Shown: positions 32,673-42,009 of the stretch, in pieces
Layout of the letters: the number at the start of each line of letters is the position of its first letter
Position numbering within the stretch: position 1 is the stretch's first letter
Source of the DNA: Streptomyces zinciresistens K42
Lineage (GTDB): Bacteria; Actinomycetota; Actinomycetes; Streptomycetales; Streptomycetaceae
Length of the DNA stretch: 47,412 nt
NCBI RefSeq assembly: GCF_000225525.1
Contig: NZ_AGBF01000038.1
Coordinates: 1 to 47,412, forward strand
Reading direction: 5' to 3'
Notes under the pieces: generated by a model
Seen by the model: the letters and a program-made list of their open reading frames with translations, nothing else
Told to the model about the DNA's origin: nothing
The model's database searches: none
Program-made: the position numbers and the translations under genes

Positions 32673-34289
32673 TCACTTCCCGTCGAGCAGGCCCTGCACC
32701 TTCGCGCGGACGTCGTCCGAGGCCAGGCCGCGGATGGTGAGGGTGGTGCGGCGGCGCAGCACGTCGTCGGCGGTCTCGGCCCACTCGTGGTCCCGGGCGT
32801 AGACGACCTGGGCCCAGATCTCCGGGGCGTCCGGGTGGACGCGCTCGCCCAGCTCCGGGTCGTCGTTGGCGATCCGGGCGATGTCGAAGGCCAGCGAGCC
32901 GTAGTGGGTGGCCAGGTGCCGGGCGGTGTCGGCGCCCATGCGCGGGCCCGGCGCCGGCCGGTCCGTCAGCAGGCGGTGCGCGACCGCGCGCGGGTTGGCG
33001 ATACCGGGCAGCGGGAGCTTCTTCGGCAGCGAGGCGATCGGCTCGAAGTCGTCGCCCAGCGGGTGGCCCGGCAGCGTCTCCAGCTTCTTCATGATCGTGC
33101 GGCCGATGTGCCGGAAGGTGGTCCACTTGCCGCCCGCGACGGACAGCATCCCGCCCCGGCCCTCGGTGACCACGGTCTCGCGCTTGGCCTTCGCGGTGGC
33201 ACCGGGGCCTCCGGGCAGCACCCGCAGACCGGCGAAGGCGTACGTGATCAGATCGCGGTCCAGCTGCTGGTCCCGGACGGAGAACGCGGCCTCGTCCAGG
33301 ATCTGGGCTATGTCCCTGTCGTTGACCGCGACGTCCGCCGGGTCGCCCTCGAACTCCTCGTCCGTGGTGCCGAGCAGCAGCATGTCCTCCCACGGCAGGG
33401 CGAAGGTGATGCGGTACTTGTCGATCGGGGTCGCGAGCGCCGCCTTCCACGGGGCGGTCCTCTTCAGGACCAGGTGCGCGCCCTTCGACAGCCGGATCGA
33501 CGGTGCCGCGTTCGGGTCCTCCATCGCGCGCAGGTGGTCGACCCACGGCCCGGTCGCGTTCAGCACCAGGCGGGCGCTCACCCCGAACTCGTCCCCGGAC
33601 AGGCGGTCCTTGAGGTCGGCGCCGGTGACCCGGCCCTTGGTGAAGCGCAGGCCGGTGACCTCCGCGTGGTTCAGCACGACGGCGCCGGACTCGGCGGCCG
33701 CGCGGACCGTCATCAGCGCCATGCGGGCGTCGTTCATCTGGTCGTCGCCGTACACGGCCACGGCCCTGAGGTTCTCGGTGCGCAGCTCGGGCACGTCCTG
33801 CGCGGCCTTGGCGGGCGAGAGCAGATGCCCCACGCCGTCGCCGAAGGCCGACAGGGCGGAGTAGGCGAAGACGCCCGCCCCGAGCTTCGCCGCGCCGTGC
33901 GGCCCGCCCTTGTACACGGGGAGGTAGAACGTGAGCGGGTTCGCCAGGTGGGGAGCCACCTGGCGGGAGACCGCACGGCGCTCGAAGTGGTTCTCCGCCA
34001 CCAGCTTCACCGCGCCGGTCTGCAGGTAGCGCAGCCCGCCGTGCAGCAGCTTGGAGGAGGCGGAGGAGGTGGCGCCGGCGAAGTCGCCGGCGTCGACCAG
34101 AGCCACCCTGAGGCCGGACTGCGCGGCGTGCCAGGCGGTGGAGATGCCCAGGATGCCGCCGCCGATCACGAGTAGGTCGTACGACGCCTTGGAGAGCTGC
34201 TCCCGGGTCTGGGCGCGGCTCGGGTGGGAGCCGGAGGCCGGGTGCGTGCCGAGGGCGGGCACGGACTGCAGGGTGGTCTGACTGGTCAT
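32673..34289 (-). CDS. glpD: Glycerol-3-phosphate dehydrogenase (FAD-dependent)
   Basis: A 538-residue aerobic GlpD. The FAD-binding GGGILGISTAWHAA is at about residues 43-56, followed by the SSASSKLLHGGLRYLQTG segment diagnostic of GlpD. The KGAHLVL and GGKWTTFRHIG segments of the substrate site follow. It oxidises glycerol 3-phosphate to dihydroxyacetone phosphate at the membrane, feeding electrons to the quinone pool. The start is the ATG at 34289, with GAGGAG upstream. It is the last gene of the glpF-glpK-glpD operon, 39 bp after glpK, under presumed GylR control. Confidence 0.96.
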   Translation of the reverse strand: MTSQTTLQSVPALGTHPASGSHPSRAQTREQLSKASYDLLVIGGGILGISTAWHAAQSGLRVALVDAGDFAGATSSASSKLLHGGLRYLQTGAVKLVAENHFERRAVSRQVAPHLANPLTFYLPVYKGGPHGAAKLGAGVFAYSALSAFGDGVGHLLSPAKAAQDVPELRTENLRAVAVYGDDQMNDARMALMTVRAAAESGAVVLNHAEVTGLRFTKGRVTGADLKDRLSGDEFGVSARLVLNATGPWVDHLRAMEDPNAAPSIRLSKGAHLVLKRTAPWKAALATPIDKYRITFALPWEDMLLLGTTDEEFEGDPADVAVNDRDIAQILDEAAFSVRDQQLDRDLITYAFAGLRVLPGGPGATAKAKRETVVTEGRGGMLSVAGGKWTTFRHIGRTIMKKLETLPGHPLGDDFEPIASLPKKLPLPGIANPRAVAHRLLTDRPAPGPRMGADTARHLATHYGSLAFDIARIANDDPELGERVHPDAPEIWAQVVYARDHEWAETADDVLRRRTTLTIRGLASDDVRAKVQGLLDGK

Positions 34290-34328
34290 GTCGGGTTCTT
34301 ACTCCTCATCAGAGTTCGAGAGCTGGGG

Positions 34329-35870
34329 TCAGTTCTCGTCGTCCTCGAGCCAGCCCATGGTCCGCTCGACGGCCTTGAGCCAGTTCTTGTACTCACGGTC
34401 GCGGGTCTCCGCGTCCATGCGGGGGGTCCACTCGGCGGCCCGGCGCCAGTTGGCGCGCAGCTCGTCGGTGCTGGTCCAGAAGCCGACGGCGAGACCGGCG
34501 GCGTAGGCGGCGCCGAGGCAGGTGGTCTCCGCGACCATCGGGCGCACCACGGGCGCGTCCAGGACGTCGGAGAGGGTCTGCATCAGCAGGTTGTTGGCGG
34601 TCATGCCGCCGTCGACCTTGAGGGTGGCGAGCTCGACGCCGGAGTCCTTCGTCATGGCGTCGGCGATCTCGCGGGTCTGCCAGGCGGTGGCCTCCAGGAC
34701 GGCGCGCGCGAGGTGCGCCTTGGTGACGTACCGGGTCAGGCCGGCGATCACCCCGCGGGCGTCGGAGCGCCAGTGCGGGGCGAACAGGCCGGAGAAGGCC
34801 GGCACGAAGTAGGCGCCGCCGTTGTCCTCGACCGACAGCGCGAGCGTCTCGATCTCGGCGGCGGTGGAGATCAGGCCCATCTGGTCGCGCATCCACTGCA
34901 CCAGGGACCCGGTGACGGCGATCGAGCCCTCCAGGGCGTAGACCGTGTCCTGGTCGCCGATCTTGTAGCCGACGGTGGTGAGCAGACCGGCGTACGAGTT
35001 GATGATCTTGTCGCCGGTGTTCATCACCATGAAGGTGCCGGTGCCGTACGTCGACTTGGTCTCGCCCTCGGCGAAGCAGGTCTGGCCGAACAGGGCGGCC
35101 TGCTGGTCGCCGAGCGCGGAGGCGACCGGGATGCCGCCGAGCAGCTCGCCCAGCTCGCCGCCGGTGATCTCGCCGTAGACCTCGGCGGAGGAGCGGATCT
35201 CGGGGAGCAGCTGGAGGGGCACCCCGATCGACTCGGCGATCTTCTCGTCCCACTCCATGGTGTGCAGGTTCATCAGCATGGTGCGGGAGGCGTTGGTGAC
35301 GTCCGTGACGTGGCGGCCGCCGTCGACACCGCCGGTCAGGTTCCAGATGACCCAGGTGTCCATGGTGCCGAAGAGGATGTCGCCGGCCTCGGCGCGCTCC
35401 TTGAGGCCCTCGACGTTGTCCAGCAGCCAGCGGGCCTTGGGGCCGGCGAAGTACGAGGCGAGGGGCAGGCCGGTCTCGCGGCGGAAGCGGTCCTGGCCGA
35501 CGTTGCGGCCGAGCTCCCGGCACAGGGCGTCGGTGCGGGTGTCCTGCCAGACGATCGCGTGGTGGACGGGCTCACCGGTGTTCTTGTCCCACAGCACGGT
35601 GGTCTCGCGCTGGTTGGTGATGCCGATGGCCTTGATGTCGTCACGGGTGATGCCGGCCTTGGCGACGGCGCCGGCGACGACCTCCTGGACGTTGGTCCAG
35701 ATCTCGGTGGCGTCGTGCTCGACCCAGCCGGGCTTCGGGAAGATCTGCTCGTGCTCCTTCTGGTCGACGGCGACGATGCGCCCGTCGCGGTCGAAGACGA
35801 TGCAGCGGGACGAGGTCGTGCCCTGGTCGATGGCGGCGATGAAGGGGCCGGCGGTGTGGGCGTCGGTCAC
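34329..35870 (-). CDS. glpK: Glycerol kinase
   Basis: A 513-residue FGGY-family kinase. The phosphate-binding loop [16 protein letters not shown] is at the N-terminus. [19 protein letters not shown] and [14 protein letters not shown] are typical FGGY signatures, and the full length matches bacterial GlpK. It phosphorylates glycerol entering through GlpF. The start is a GTG at 35870 with GGAG 8 nt before it. It lies between glpF and glpD in the operon. Confidence 0.97.
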   Translation of the reverse strand: MTDAHTAGPFIAAIDQGTTSSRCIVFDRDGRIVAVDQKEHEQIFPKPGWVEHDATEIWTNVQEVVAGAVAKAGITRDDIKAIGITNQRETTVLWDKNTGEPVHHAIVWQDTRTDALCRELGRNVGQDRFRRETGLPLASYFAGPKARWLLDNVEGLKERAEAGDILFGTMDTWVIWNLTGGVDGGRHVTDVTNASRTMLMNLHTMEWDEKIAESIGVPLQLLPEIRSSAEVYGEITGGELGELLGGIPVASALGDQQAALFGQTCFAEGETKSTYGTGTFMVMNTGDKIINSYAGLLTTVGYKIGDQDTVYALEGSIAVTGSLVQWMRDQMGLISTAAEIETLALSVEDNGGAYFVPAFSGLFAPHWRSDARGVIAGLTRYVTKAHLARAVLEATAWQTREIADAMTKDSGVELATLKVDGGMTANNLLMQTLSDVLDAPVVRPMVAETTCLGAAYAAGLAVGFWTSTDELRANWRRAAEWTPRMDAETRDREYKNWLKAVERTMGWLEDDEN

Positions 35871-35966
35871 AGTGAGCTCCTGGAAGTTCCGTGGTTATGG
35901 GGCTTTACGTACGGCGCGCGCTGAGAGTTTCGGTACTGATCACCCGGACGGGTGAACCTTGCTCTC

Positions 35967-36761
35967 CTAGGCGAAGGCGACGTTGTAGATGCCTGCCGCG
36001 ATGGCGCCGCCGATGAGCGGACCGGCCACCGGGATCCAGGCGTAGCCCCAGTCGGAGCCGCCCTTGTTGGGCAGCGGCAGCAGGGCGTGCACGATGCGCG
36101 GACCGAGGTCGCGGGCGGGGTTGATGGCGTACCCGGTCGGACCGCCGAGCGACAGGCCGATCGAGACGACCACGAGCGCGGTGATCAGGGCGCCCAGGGC
36201 GCCGAGGCCCTTGCCGCTGTCGTTGAGGCCCTGGGTCAGGATGGCGAGGACCAGGACGACGGTGCCGATGACCTCGGTGAGGAGGTTCTGCACCGCGTGG
36301 CGGATCTCGGGACCGGTGGAGAAGACGCCGAGGACCGGGCCCGCGCCCTTCTCCTGGGCCTCGACGGCCTTGGCGGTGGTGGACTGGGCGCCCGGACCGC
36401 CGACGATCTCCCTGTCGGTGAGGTGGGCGTGGAACTGGCCGTAGTAGGCGACCCAGACCAGTGCCGCGCCGATCATGGCGCCGAGGAGCTGTCCGGCGAA
36501 GTACGTCGGGACGTTGCCCCAGTCGTTGTCCTTGATCGCGATGGCGAGGGTCACGGCCGGGTTCAGATGGGCACCGGACAGCGGCGCCGAGGTGTAGACC
36601 GCCGTGAGCACCGCGAAGCCCCACCCGAAGGCGATGGCGAGCCAGCCGGCGTTGCGGGCCTTGGATGCCTTGAGCGTGACGGCCGCGCAGACGCCGCCGC
36701 CGAGCAGGATGAGTATGGCGGTACCGATGGTCTCGCCGATGAAGATGTCGGAGCTGGACAC
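35967..36761 (-). CDS. glpF: Glycerol uptake facilitator (MIP family)
   Basis: A 264-residue aquaglyceroporin with six transmembrane helices and the two NPA boxes, [11 protein letters not shown] and [13 protein letters not shown]. The Asp after the second NPAR is typical of glycerol-conducting members. It lets glycerol diffuse into the cell for GlpK to trap. I start at a GTG at 36761 because AAAGGAG lies just upstream; the 17 codons before it are not membrane-like. First gene of the glycerol operon; the promoter and candidate GylR sites lie about 100-150 bp upstream. Confidence 0.95.
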   Translation of the reverse strand: MSSSDIFIGETIGTAILILLGGGVCAAVTLKASKARNAGWLAIAFGWGFAVLTAVYTSAPLSGAHLNPAVTLAIAIKDNDWGNVPTYFAGQLLGAMIGAALVWVAYYGQFHAHLTDREIVGGPGAQSTTAKAVEAQEKGAGPVLGVFSTGPEIRHAVQNLLTEVIGTVVLVLAILTQGLNDSGKGLGALGALITALVVVSIGLSLGGPTGYAINPARDLGPRIVHALLPLPNKGGSDWGYAWIPVAGPLIGGAIAAGIYNVAFA

Positions 36762-37250
36762 CCGCGACTCCTTTGTCCTTCGTCCAGGGGAAGCCGAACC
36801 CCGGGGTCCCACCGGTGGTTCGCGTTGCCCTCGGGGTGAGGGCGATGCCGGCCCTTGGCACTGTCACACTCTACCTCGTATTGCCGATAGCTGTTCGACA
36901 ATGCCGACCGATGGACGGGAGCTTGCCTCTGGCGTCAGGCGCGCGTCAAGGGTCGTGTCGTCGAATGCTCGATCGTTATCGGATGTGTTGATCTGTCGAC
37001 ATCGTGAGAGGTGTGTGCGTACGGTCGCGTCGGCGTCACCCTGGGTGTGCGACGCGGCCCGCCGCTCGTCGACCGTTCTCCGGTGTCCGGGCACGCCGGC
37101 GACCGGAACGCGGGCCTCGCGTCCCGGTCGCCGCTCCCTGCCTTCAGCGCGCTGCCGTCAGCGCCCGGCTCTCAGCGTCCTGCCGCCACAGCCCTGCCGC
37201 CACAGCCCGGCCGTCGGTGCCCGGTTCCGGCACCCTGTCCCCGGCCGGTC
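36762..37250. other. Region between glpF and gylR
   Basis: This 489-bp stretch lies between the 5' end of glpF and the 3' end of gylR. The part next to glpF (36762-36910) holds the operon promoter and candidate operators. The rest is partly less GC-rich (about 36930-37020), then has short direct repeats such as CCTGCCGCCACAGCC at 37181-37210. Antisense-type ORFs here look like chance frames; I see no gene. Confidence 0.5.
36868..36909 (-). promoter_or_regulatory. Candidate glp operon promoter with GylR operators
   Basis: On the minus strand TAGAGT (36868-36873) can serve as the -10. Upstream of it lie two copies of the plus-strand word A-A/T-T-G-C-C-G-A, at 36880-36887 and 36900-36907, exactly 20 bp apart. 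The second copy is part of GTTCGACAATGCCGACC, a near match to the palindrome in front of gylR. Binding by GylR here would cover the promoter. Confidence 0.5.
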
Positions 37251-38015
37251 TCAGAACCGTCCGGCGCCCAGGTCGCGGGAGACCGCGCGGGCGCAGTCCC
37301 GCACCGCCGCGATCAGCTCGGGGCGCAGCTCGCCGTCGCGGCACAGCCGCTCCACGGCGCCGGTGATGCCGACCGATCCGACCGGCATCCGGCGCCGGTT
37401 GTGGATGGGGGCCGCGACGGACGCGACGCCCTCCCAGGTCTCCTCGACGTCGGCCGCGTACCCGCGCGCGCGGGTCATGTCGAGGATGTGCTCGAAGTCG
37501 TCCGGCTCGCACACCGTGCGCTCCGTGAACGCCTTGCGGTCCGCCTCGACGGCCTCGCTGTGCGCCACCGGGTCGTAGGCCGACAGGACCTTGCCGAGCG
37601 CCGTGGAGTGCAGCGGCTGCATGGCCCCTATCTCCAGCACCTGCCGGCTGTCGTCCGGGCGGAAGACGTGGTGCACGATCAGTACGCCCTGCTGGTGCAG
37701 CACGCCGAGGTAGACGCTCTCCCCGCTGGAGCGCGCCAGGTCGTCCGTCCACACGAGCGCGCGTGCCCGCAGTTCGTGCACGTCCAGATAGGTGGTGCCG
37801 AGCCGCAGCAGCTCCGCGCCCAGCTGGTAGCGCCCGGAGGCGTCGTCCTGCTCGACGAAGCCCTCCTGCTGCAAGGTGCGCAGGATGCCGTGCGCGGTGC
37901 CCTTCGCGAGACCCAGCGACGAGGCGATGTCCGACAGGCCGAGACGCCGCTCGCCACCTGCGAGGAGCCGCAGCATCGCGGCCGCCCGTTCGAGCGACTG
38001 GATGTTCCGTGCCAT
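37251..38015 (-). CDS. gylR: Glycerol operon regulator GylR (IclR family)
   Basis: A 254-residue IclR-family regulator from the ATG at 38015. The winged helix-turn-helix is at about residues 20-60 (LGLSDIASSLGLAKGTAHGILRTLQQ) and the C-terminal effector domain follows (LGVLHQQGVLIVHHVF, MQPLHSTALGKVLSA). It stands upstream of glpF-glpK-glpD in the same direction, and its length and position match GylR of S. coelicolor, the glycerol-inducible repressor of this operon. A palindrome in its own promoter suggests autoregulation. Confidence 0.94.
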   Translation of the reverse strand: MARNIQSLERAAAMLRLLAGGERRLGLSDIASSLGLAKGTAHGILRTLQQEGFVEQDDASGRYQLGAELLRLGTTYLDVHELRARALVWTDDLARSSGESVYLGVLHQQGVLIVHHVFRPDDSRQVLEIGAMQPLHSTALGKVLSAYDPVAHSEAVEADRKAFTERTVCEPDDFEHILDMTRARGYAADVEETWEGVASVAAPIHNRRRMPVGSVGITGAVERLCRDGELRPELIAAVRDCARAVSRDLGAGRF

Positions 38016-38070
38016 CGCCGTACTGCCTCCGTCCGTCCCCTTCGACCGTCGACCACGCGACGTCGCTGCC

Positions 38071-38087
38071 GTTCGGCAATGTCGAAC
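38071..38087. promoter_or_regulatory. Candidate GylR operator upstream of gylR
   Basis: GTTCGGCAATGTCGAAC is an 8+1+8 palindrome with one mismatch, 56 bp upstream of the gylR start. The same sequence with a few changes occurs in the glp operon promoter (36893-36909), supporting a common regulator site. Confidence 0.55.
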
Positions 38088-38230
38088 ACTACCGGTCGTC
38101 GCCGACCTCTCGCCAATGATCCGTCCGACCCCCGGCCCCACGGCGTGTCACCCGCCCCGCGGCCCGGCCCGGCCGTCCCGCGTCGTGGACCCCCTGACCA
38201 TTCCCGCGTGGTCCCGGCTACCCTGGCGGC

Positions 38231-38285
38231 GTGCGCCCGCCGTGGGAAGAGTCCACCAGGGGCGCAAAGCCGACAGCCGTCGCAC
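38231..38285 (+). promoter_or_regulatory. Structured metH leader, possible riboswitch-like element
   Basis: Directly upstream of metH the sequence can fold into a closed multi-branch structure. An outer stem GTGCG (38231-38235) with CGCAC (38281-38285) encloses three small hairpins: GTGG/CCAC, GGC/GCC around GCAAA, and GAC/GTC around AGCC. It ends 16 nt before the metH ATG. It lacks the B12-box and other conserved parts of a cobalamin riboswitch. Function is unproven. Confidence 0.35.
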
Positions 38286-38301
38286 TCCAGGGAGCCCTTA
38301 C

Positions 38302-41300
38302 ATGGCCTCGTTGCCACCGACCCCTTCCGCCGACAGCCGGACCCGTGTGTCCGCGCTCCGCGAGGCGCTCGCCACCCGAGTGGTGGTCGCCGACGGAGCC
38401 ATGGGCACCATGTTGCAGGCCCAGGACCCGACGCTCGAGGACTTCGAGAACCTCGAGGGCTGCAACGAGATCCTCAACGTCACCCGCCCCGACATCGTCC
38501 GCTCCGTCCACGACGCGTACTTCTCCGTGGGCGTCGACTGTGTCGAGACCAACACCTTCGGGGCCAACCACACCGCGGCGGCGGAGTACGACATCGCCGA
38601 CCGCGTGCACGAACTGTCCGAGACCGGCGCCCGTATCGCCCGCGAGGCCGCCGACGAGCACACCGCCCGCGACGGCCGCCCGCGCTGGGTGCTCGGCTCG
38701 ATCGGCCCAGGCACCAAGCTGCCCACCCTCGGCCACGTCGGCTACGCCGTCATCCGCGACGGGTACCAGGCCAACGCCGAGGGACTGCTCGCCGGCGGCG
38801 CCGACGCGCTGATCGTGGAGACCACCCAGGACCTCCTCCAGACCAAGGCGTCCGTCCTGGGCGCCCGCCGCGCCCTGGAGGCCACCGGCGCCGACGTGCC
38901 GCTGGTCGTCTCGATGGCCTTCGAGACGACCGGCACGATGCTGCTCGGCTCCGAGATCGGCGCGGCCCTCACGGCCCTGGAGCCGCTCGGCATCGACATG
39001 ATCGGCCTGAACTGCTCCACCGGCCCCGCCGAGATGAGCGAGCACCTGCGCTACCTCAACCGGCACTCCCGCATCCCGCTGCTCTGCATGCCCAACGCCG
39101 GCCTGCCGATCCTCACCAAGGACGGCGCCCACTTCCCGCTCGGCCCCGAGGGACTGGCCGACGCCCAGGAGAACTTCGTCCGCGACTACGGCCTCTCCCT
39201 GATCGGCGGCTGCTGCGGCACCACCCCCGAGCACCTGCGCCAGGTCGTCGAGCGCGTCCGCGGCCTCACGCCCACCGAGCGCTCCCCGCGCCCGGAACCG
39301 GGCGCGGCCTCCCTCTACCAGACGGTCGCCTTCCGCCAGGACACCTCGTACCTGGCCATCGGCGAGCGCACCAACGCCAACGGCTCCAAGAAGTTCCGCG
39401 AGGCCATGCTCGCAGCGCGCTGGGACGACTGCGTGGAGATCGCGCGCGAGCAGATCCGCGAGGGCGCGCACATGCTCGACCTGTGCGTGGACTACGTCGG
39501 CCGCGACGGCGTCGCCGACATGCAGGAGCTGGCCGGCCGCTTCGCCACCGCCTCCACCCTGCCGATCGTGCTGGACTCCACCGAGGTCGGCGTCATCCGG
39601 GCCGGCCTGGAGAAGCTCGGCGGGCGCGCCGTCATCAACTCCGTCAACTACGAGGACGGCGACGGCCCCGAGTCCCGGTTCGCGCAGGTCACCGCGCTGG
39701 CGCGGGAGCACGGCGCCGCCCTGATCGCGCTGACCATCGACGAGGAGGGCCAGGCCCGCACCCCGGAGAAGAAGGTCGAGATCGCCGAGCGGCTGATCGA
39801 GGACCTGACGGGCACCTGGGGCATCCACGAGTCGGACATCCTCATCGACACCCTGACCTTCACCATCTGTACCGGCCAGGAGGAGTCCCGGGGAGACGGC
39901 GTCGCCACCATCGAGGCGATCCGCGAGCTCAAGCGCCGCCACCCGGACGTCCAGACCACCCTCGGTCTGTCCAACATCTCCTTCGGCCTCAACCCGGCCG
40001 CCCGCATCCTGCTCAACTCCGTCTTCCTCGACGAGTGCGTCAAGGCGGGCCTGGACTCGGCGATCGTGCACGCCTCGAAGATCCTGCCGATCGCCCGGTT
40101 CAGCGAGGAGGAGGTGCAGACCGCCCTCGACCTGATCCACGACCGCCGCCGCGAGGGCTACGACCCCCTCCAGAAGCTCATGCAGCTCTTCGAGGGCGCC
40201 ACCGCCAAGTCCCTCAAGGCCGGCAAGGCCGAGGAACTGGCCGCCCTGCCCCTGGAGGAGCGCCTCAAGCGCCGCATCATCGACGGTGAGCGCAACGGCC
40301 TGGAGGCCGACCTCGACACCGCACTCCAGGACCGCCCCGCCCTCGACATCGTCAACGAGACCCTCCTGGACGGCATGAAGGTCGTCGGCGAACTCTTCGG
40401 CTCCGGCCAGATGCAGCTGCCGTTCGTCCTCCAGTCCGCCGAGGTCATGAAGGCCGCCGTCGCCCATCTCGAACCGCACATGGAGAAGAGCGCCGACGGC
40501 GAAGGAGGGGCCGGCAAGGGCACCATCGTGCTGGCCACCGTGCGCGGCGACGTGCACGACATCGGCAAGAACCTCGTGGACATCATCCTGTCCAACAACG
40601 GCTACAACGTCGTCAACCTCGGCATCAAGCAGCCCGTCTCCGCGATCCTGGAGGCCGCCGAGGAGCACCGCGCCGACGTCATCGGCATGTCCGGCCTGCT
40701 GGTGAAGTCCACGGTGATCATGAAGGAGAACCTGGAGGAGCTCAACTCCCGTGGCATGGCCGCCGACTACCCGGTCATCCTCGGCGGTGCCGCCCTGACC
40801 CGGGCGTACGTCGAGCAGGACCTGCACGAGATCTACGAGGGCGAAGTCCGCTACGCCCGCGACGCGTTCGAGGGGCTGCGCCTGATGGACGCCCTCGTCG
40901 GCGTCAAGCGCGGGGTGCCCGGCGCCCGGCTGCCCGAACTCAAGCAGCGCCGGGTGAGGGCCGCCACCGCCGCCGCCGTCCTGGACGAGCGCCCGGAGGA
41001 GGGCCACGTCCGCTCCGACGTCGCCGTCGACAACCCCGTCCCCGAGCCGCCGTTCCGCGGCACCCGCGTCATCAAGGGCATCCAGCTCAAGGAGTACGCC
41101 TCCTGGCTCGACGAGGGCGCCCTGTTCAAGGGCCAGTGGGGCCTGAAGGAGACGCGCAGCGGCGAGGGCCCGTCCTACCGGGAACTCGTCGAGTCCGAGG
41201 GCCGGCCGCGGCTGCGCGGTCTGCTCGACCGGCTCCAGACGGAGAACCTGCTGGAGGCCGCCGTCGTCTACGGCTACTTCCCCTGCGTCTCCAAGGACGA

Positions 41301-41832
41301 CGACCTGGTCATCCTGGACGAGCACGGCAACGAGCGCACCCGCTTCACCTTCCCGCGCCAGCGCCGCGGCCGGCGGCTGTGCCTCGCGGACTTCTTCCGC
41401 CCCCAGGAGTCCGGCGAGACCGACGTCGTCGGCCTCCAGGTCGTCACGGTCGGCTCCCGCATCGGGGAGGAGACGGCCCGGCTCTTCGAGTCGAACTCCT
41501 ACCGCGACTACCTCGAACTGCACGGGCTGTCCGTGCAGCTGGCCGAGGCCCTCGCCGAGTACTGGCACGCGCGCGTGCGCTCGGAACTCGGCTTCGCCGG
41601 GGAGGACCCGGCCGGGATCGAGGACATGTTCGCGCTGAAGTACCGGGGTGCGCGCTTCTCGCTGGGCTACGGCGCCTGCCCCAACCTGGAGGACCGCTCC
41701 AAGATCGCGGACCTGCTGCGGCCGGAGCGCATCGGCGTCCAGCTGTCCGAGGAGTTCCAGCTGCACCCGGAGCAGTCCACGGACGCGATCGTCATCCACC
41801 ACCCGGAGGCGAAGTACTTCAACGCCCGCTGA
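38302..41832 (+). CDS. metH: Cobalamin-dependent methionine synthase
   Basis: A 1,176-residue four-module enzyme. The N-terminal homocysteine-binding barrel has zinc ligands Cys238 and Cys304-Cys305 (GGCCGTTP). A methyltetrahydrofolate-binding domain follows (GERTNANGSKKFREAM). The cobalamin domain has DVHDIG with the lower-ligand His752. The C-terminal activation domain (YGACPNLEDRSK) binds S-adenosylmethionine for reactivation. It methylates homocysteine to methionine. The start at 38302 fits the family; the longer frame covers the divergent gylR promoter. All key residues seen are intact. Confidence 0.97.
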   Translation: MASLPPTPSADSRTRVSALREALATRVVVADGAMGTMLQAQDPTLEDFENLEGCNEILNVTRPDIVRSVHDAYFSVGVDCVETNTFGANHTAAAEYDIADRVHELSETGARIAREAADEHTARDGRPRWVLGSIGPGTKLPTLGHVGYAVIRDGYQANAEGLLAGGADALIVETTQDLLQTKASVLGARRALEATGADVPLVVSMAFETTGTMLLGSEIGAALTALEPLGIDMIGLNCSTGPAEMSEHLRYLNRHSRIPLLCMPNAGLPILTKDGAHFPLGPEGLADAQENFVRDYGLSLIGGCCGTTPEHLRQVVERVRGLTPTERSPRPEPGAASLYQTVAFRQDTSYLAIGERTNANGSKKFREAMLAARWDDCVEIAREQIREGAHMLDLCVDYVGRDGVADMQELAGRFATASTLPIVLDSTEVGVIRAGLEKLGGRAVINSVNYEDGDGPESRFAQVTALAREHGAALIALTIDEEGQARTPEKKVEIAERLIEDLTGTWGIHESDILIDTLTFTICTGQEESRGDGVATIEAIRELKRRHPDVQTTLGLSNISFGLNPAARILLNSVFLDECVKAGLDSAIVHASKILPIARFSEEEVQTALDLIHDRRREGYDPLQKLMQLFEGATAKSLKAGKAEELAALPLEERLKRRIIDGERNGLEADLDTALQDRPALDIVNETLLDGMKVVGELFGSGQMQLPFVLQSAEVMKAAVAHLEPHMEKSADGEGGAGKGTIVLATVRGDVHDIGKNLVDIILSNNGYNVVNLGIKQPVSAILEAAEEHRADVIGMSGLLVKSTVIMKENLEELNSRGMAADYPVILGGAALTRAYVEQDLHEIYEGEVRYARDAFEGLRLMDALVGVKRGVPGARLPELKQRRVRAATAAAVLDERPEEGHVRSDVAVDNPVPEPPFRGTRVIKGIQLKEYASWLDEGALFKGQWGLKETRSGEGPSYRELVESEGRPRLRGLLDRLQTENLLEAAVVYGYFPCVSKDDDLVILDEHGNERTRFTFPRQRRGRRLCLADFFRPQESGETDVVGLQVVTVGSRIGEETARLFESNSYRDYLELHGLSVQLAEALAEYWHARVRSELGFAGEDPAGIEDMFALKYRGARFSLGYGACPNLEDRSKIADLLRPERIGVQLSEEFQLHPEQSTDAIVIHHPEAKYFNAR

Positions 41833-41850
41833 CCTCCCGCGCGGGCACAC

Positions 41851-41884
41851 CGGTGCCGGCCGGGCCCCACCCCGGCCGGCACCG
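41851..41884 (+). terminator. metH terminator
   Basis: A perfect 14-bp stem (CGGTGCCGGCCGGG with CCCGGCCGGCACCG) and a 6-nt loop, 18 bp after the metH stop. No T tract. Confidence 0.82.
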
Positions 41885-41934
41885 CGTGCCCCGCGGCACA
41901 GCGGCCGCACCAGGCGTCCCTCCGGGTCACGTCG

Positions 41935-41984
41935 TACACTGGACGGTCCACCGCAGGCCGGTTCCCTCCGTGGGAACCGGCCTG
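41935..41984 (+). promoter_or_regulatory. Promoter, palindrome and hairpin leader of the HAD gene
   Basis: TACACT (41935-41940) is a good -10. A perfect palindrome TGGAC-G-GTCCA overlaps the predicted transcription start (41940-41950). A perfect 13-bp hairpin CAGGCCGGTTCCC/GGGAACCGGCCTG with a 5-nt loop follows at 41954-41984, 11 nt before AAGGAGG. The first may be an operator; the second a stabilising or attenuating leader structure. Confidence 0.5.
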
Positions 41985-42009
41985 ATCGTCCCTTCAAGGA
42001 GGTACGTGG

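Noticed and set aside
29422..33546. N-terminal extension of the NACHT protein to 1,374 residues
   Set aside because: The extra 400 codons are antisense to glpD and Arg/Pro-rich; the ATG at 32346 with GGGGGA upstream begins the plausible protein.
36864..37094. A 76-codon ORF between glpF and gylR
   Set aside because: It runs through the operon promoter and candidate operators, lacks a ribosome site and has weak codon bias.
38100..38301. Cobalamin riboswitch before metH
   Set aside because: No B12 box and no conserved cobalamin-aptamer core could be found; only an unclassified folded leader is supported.
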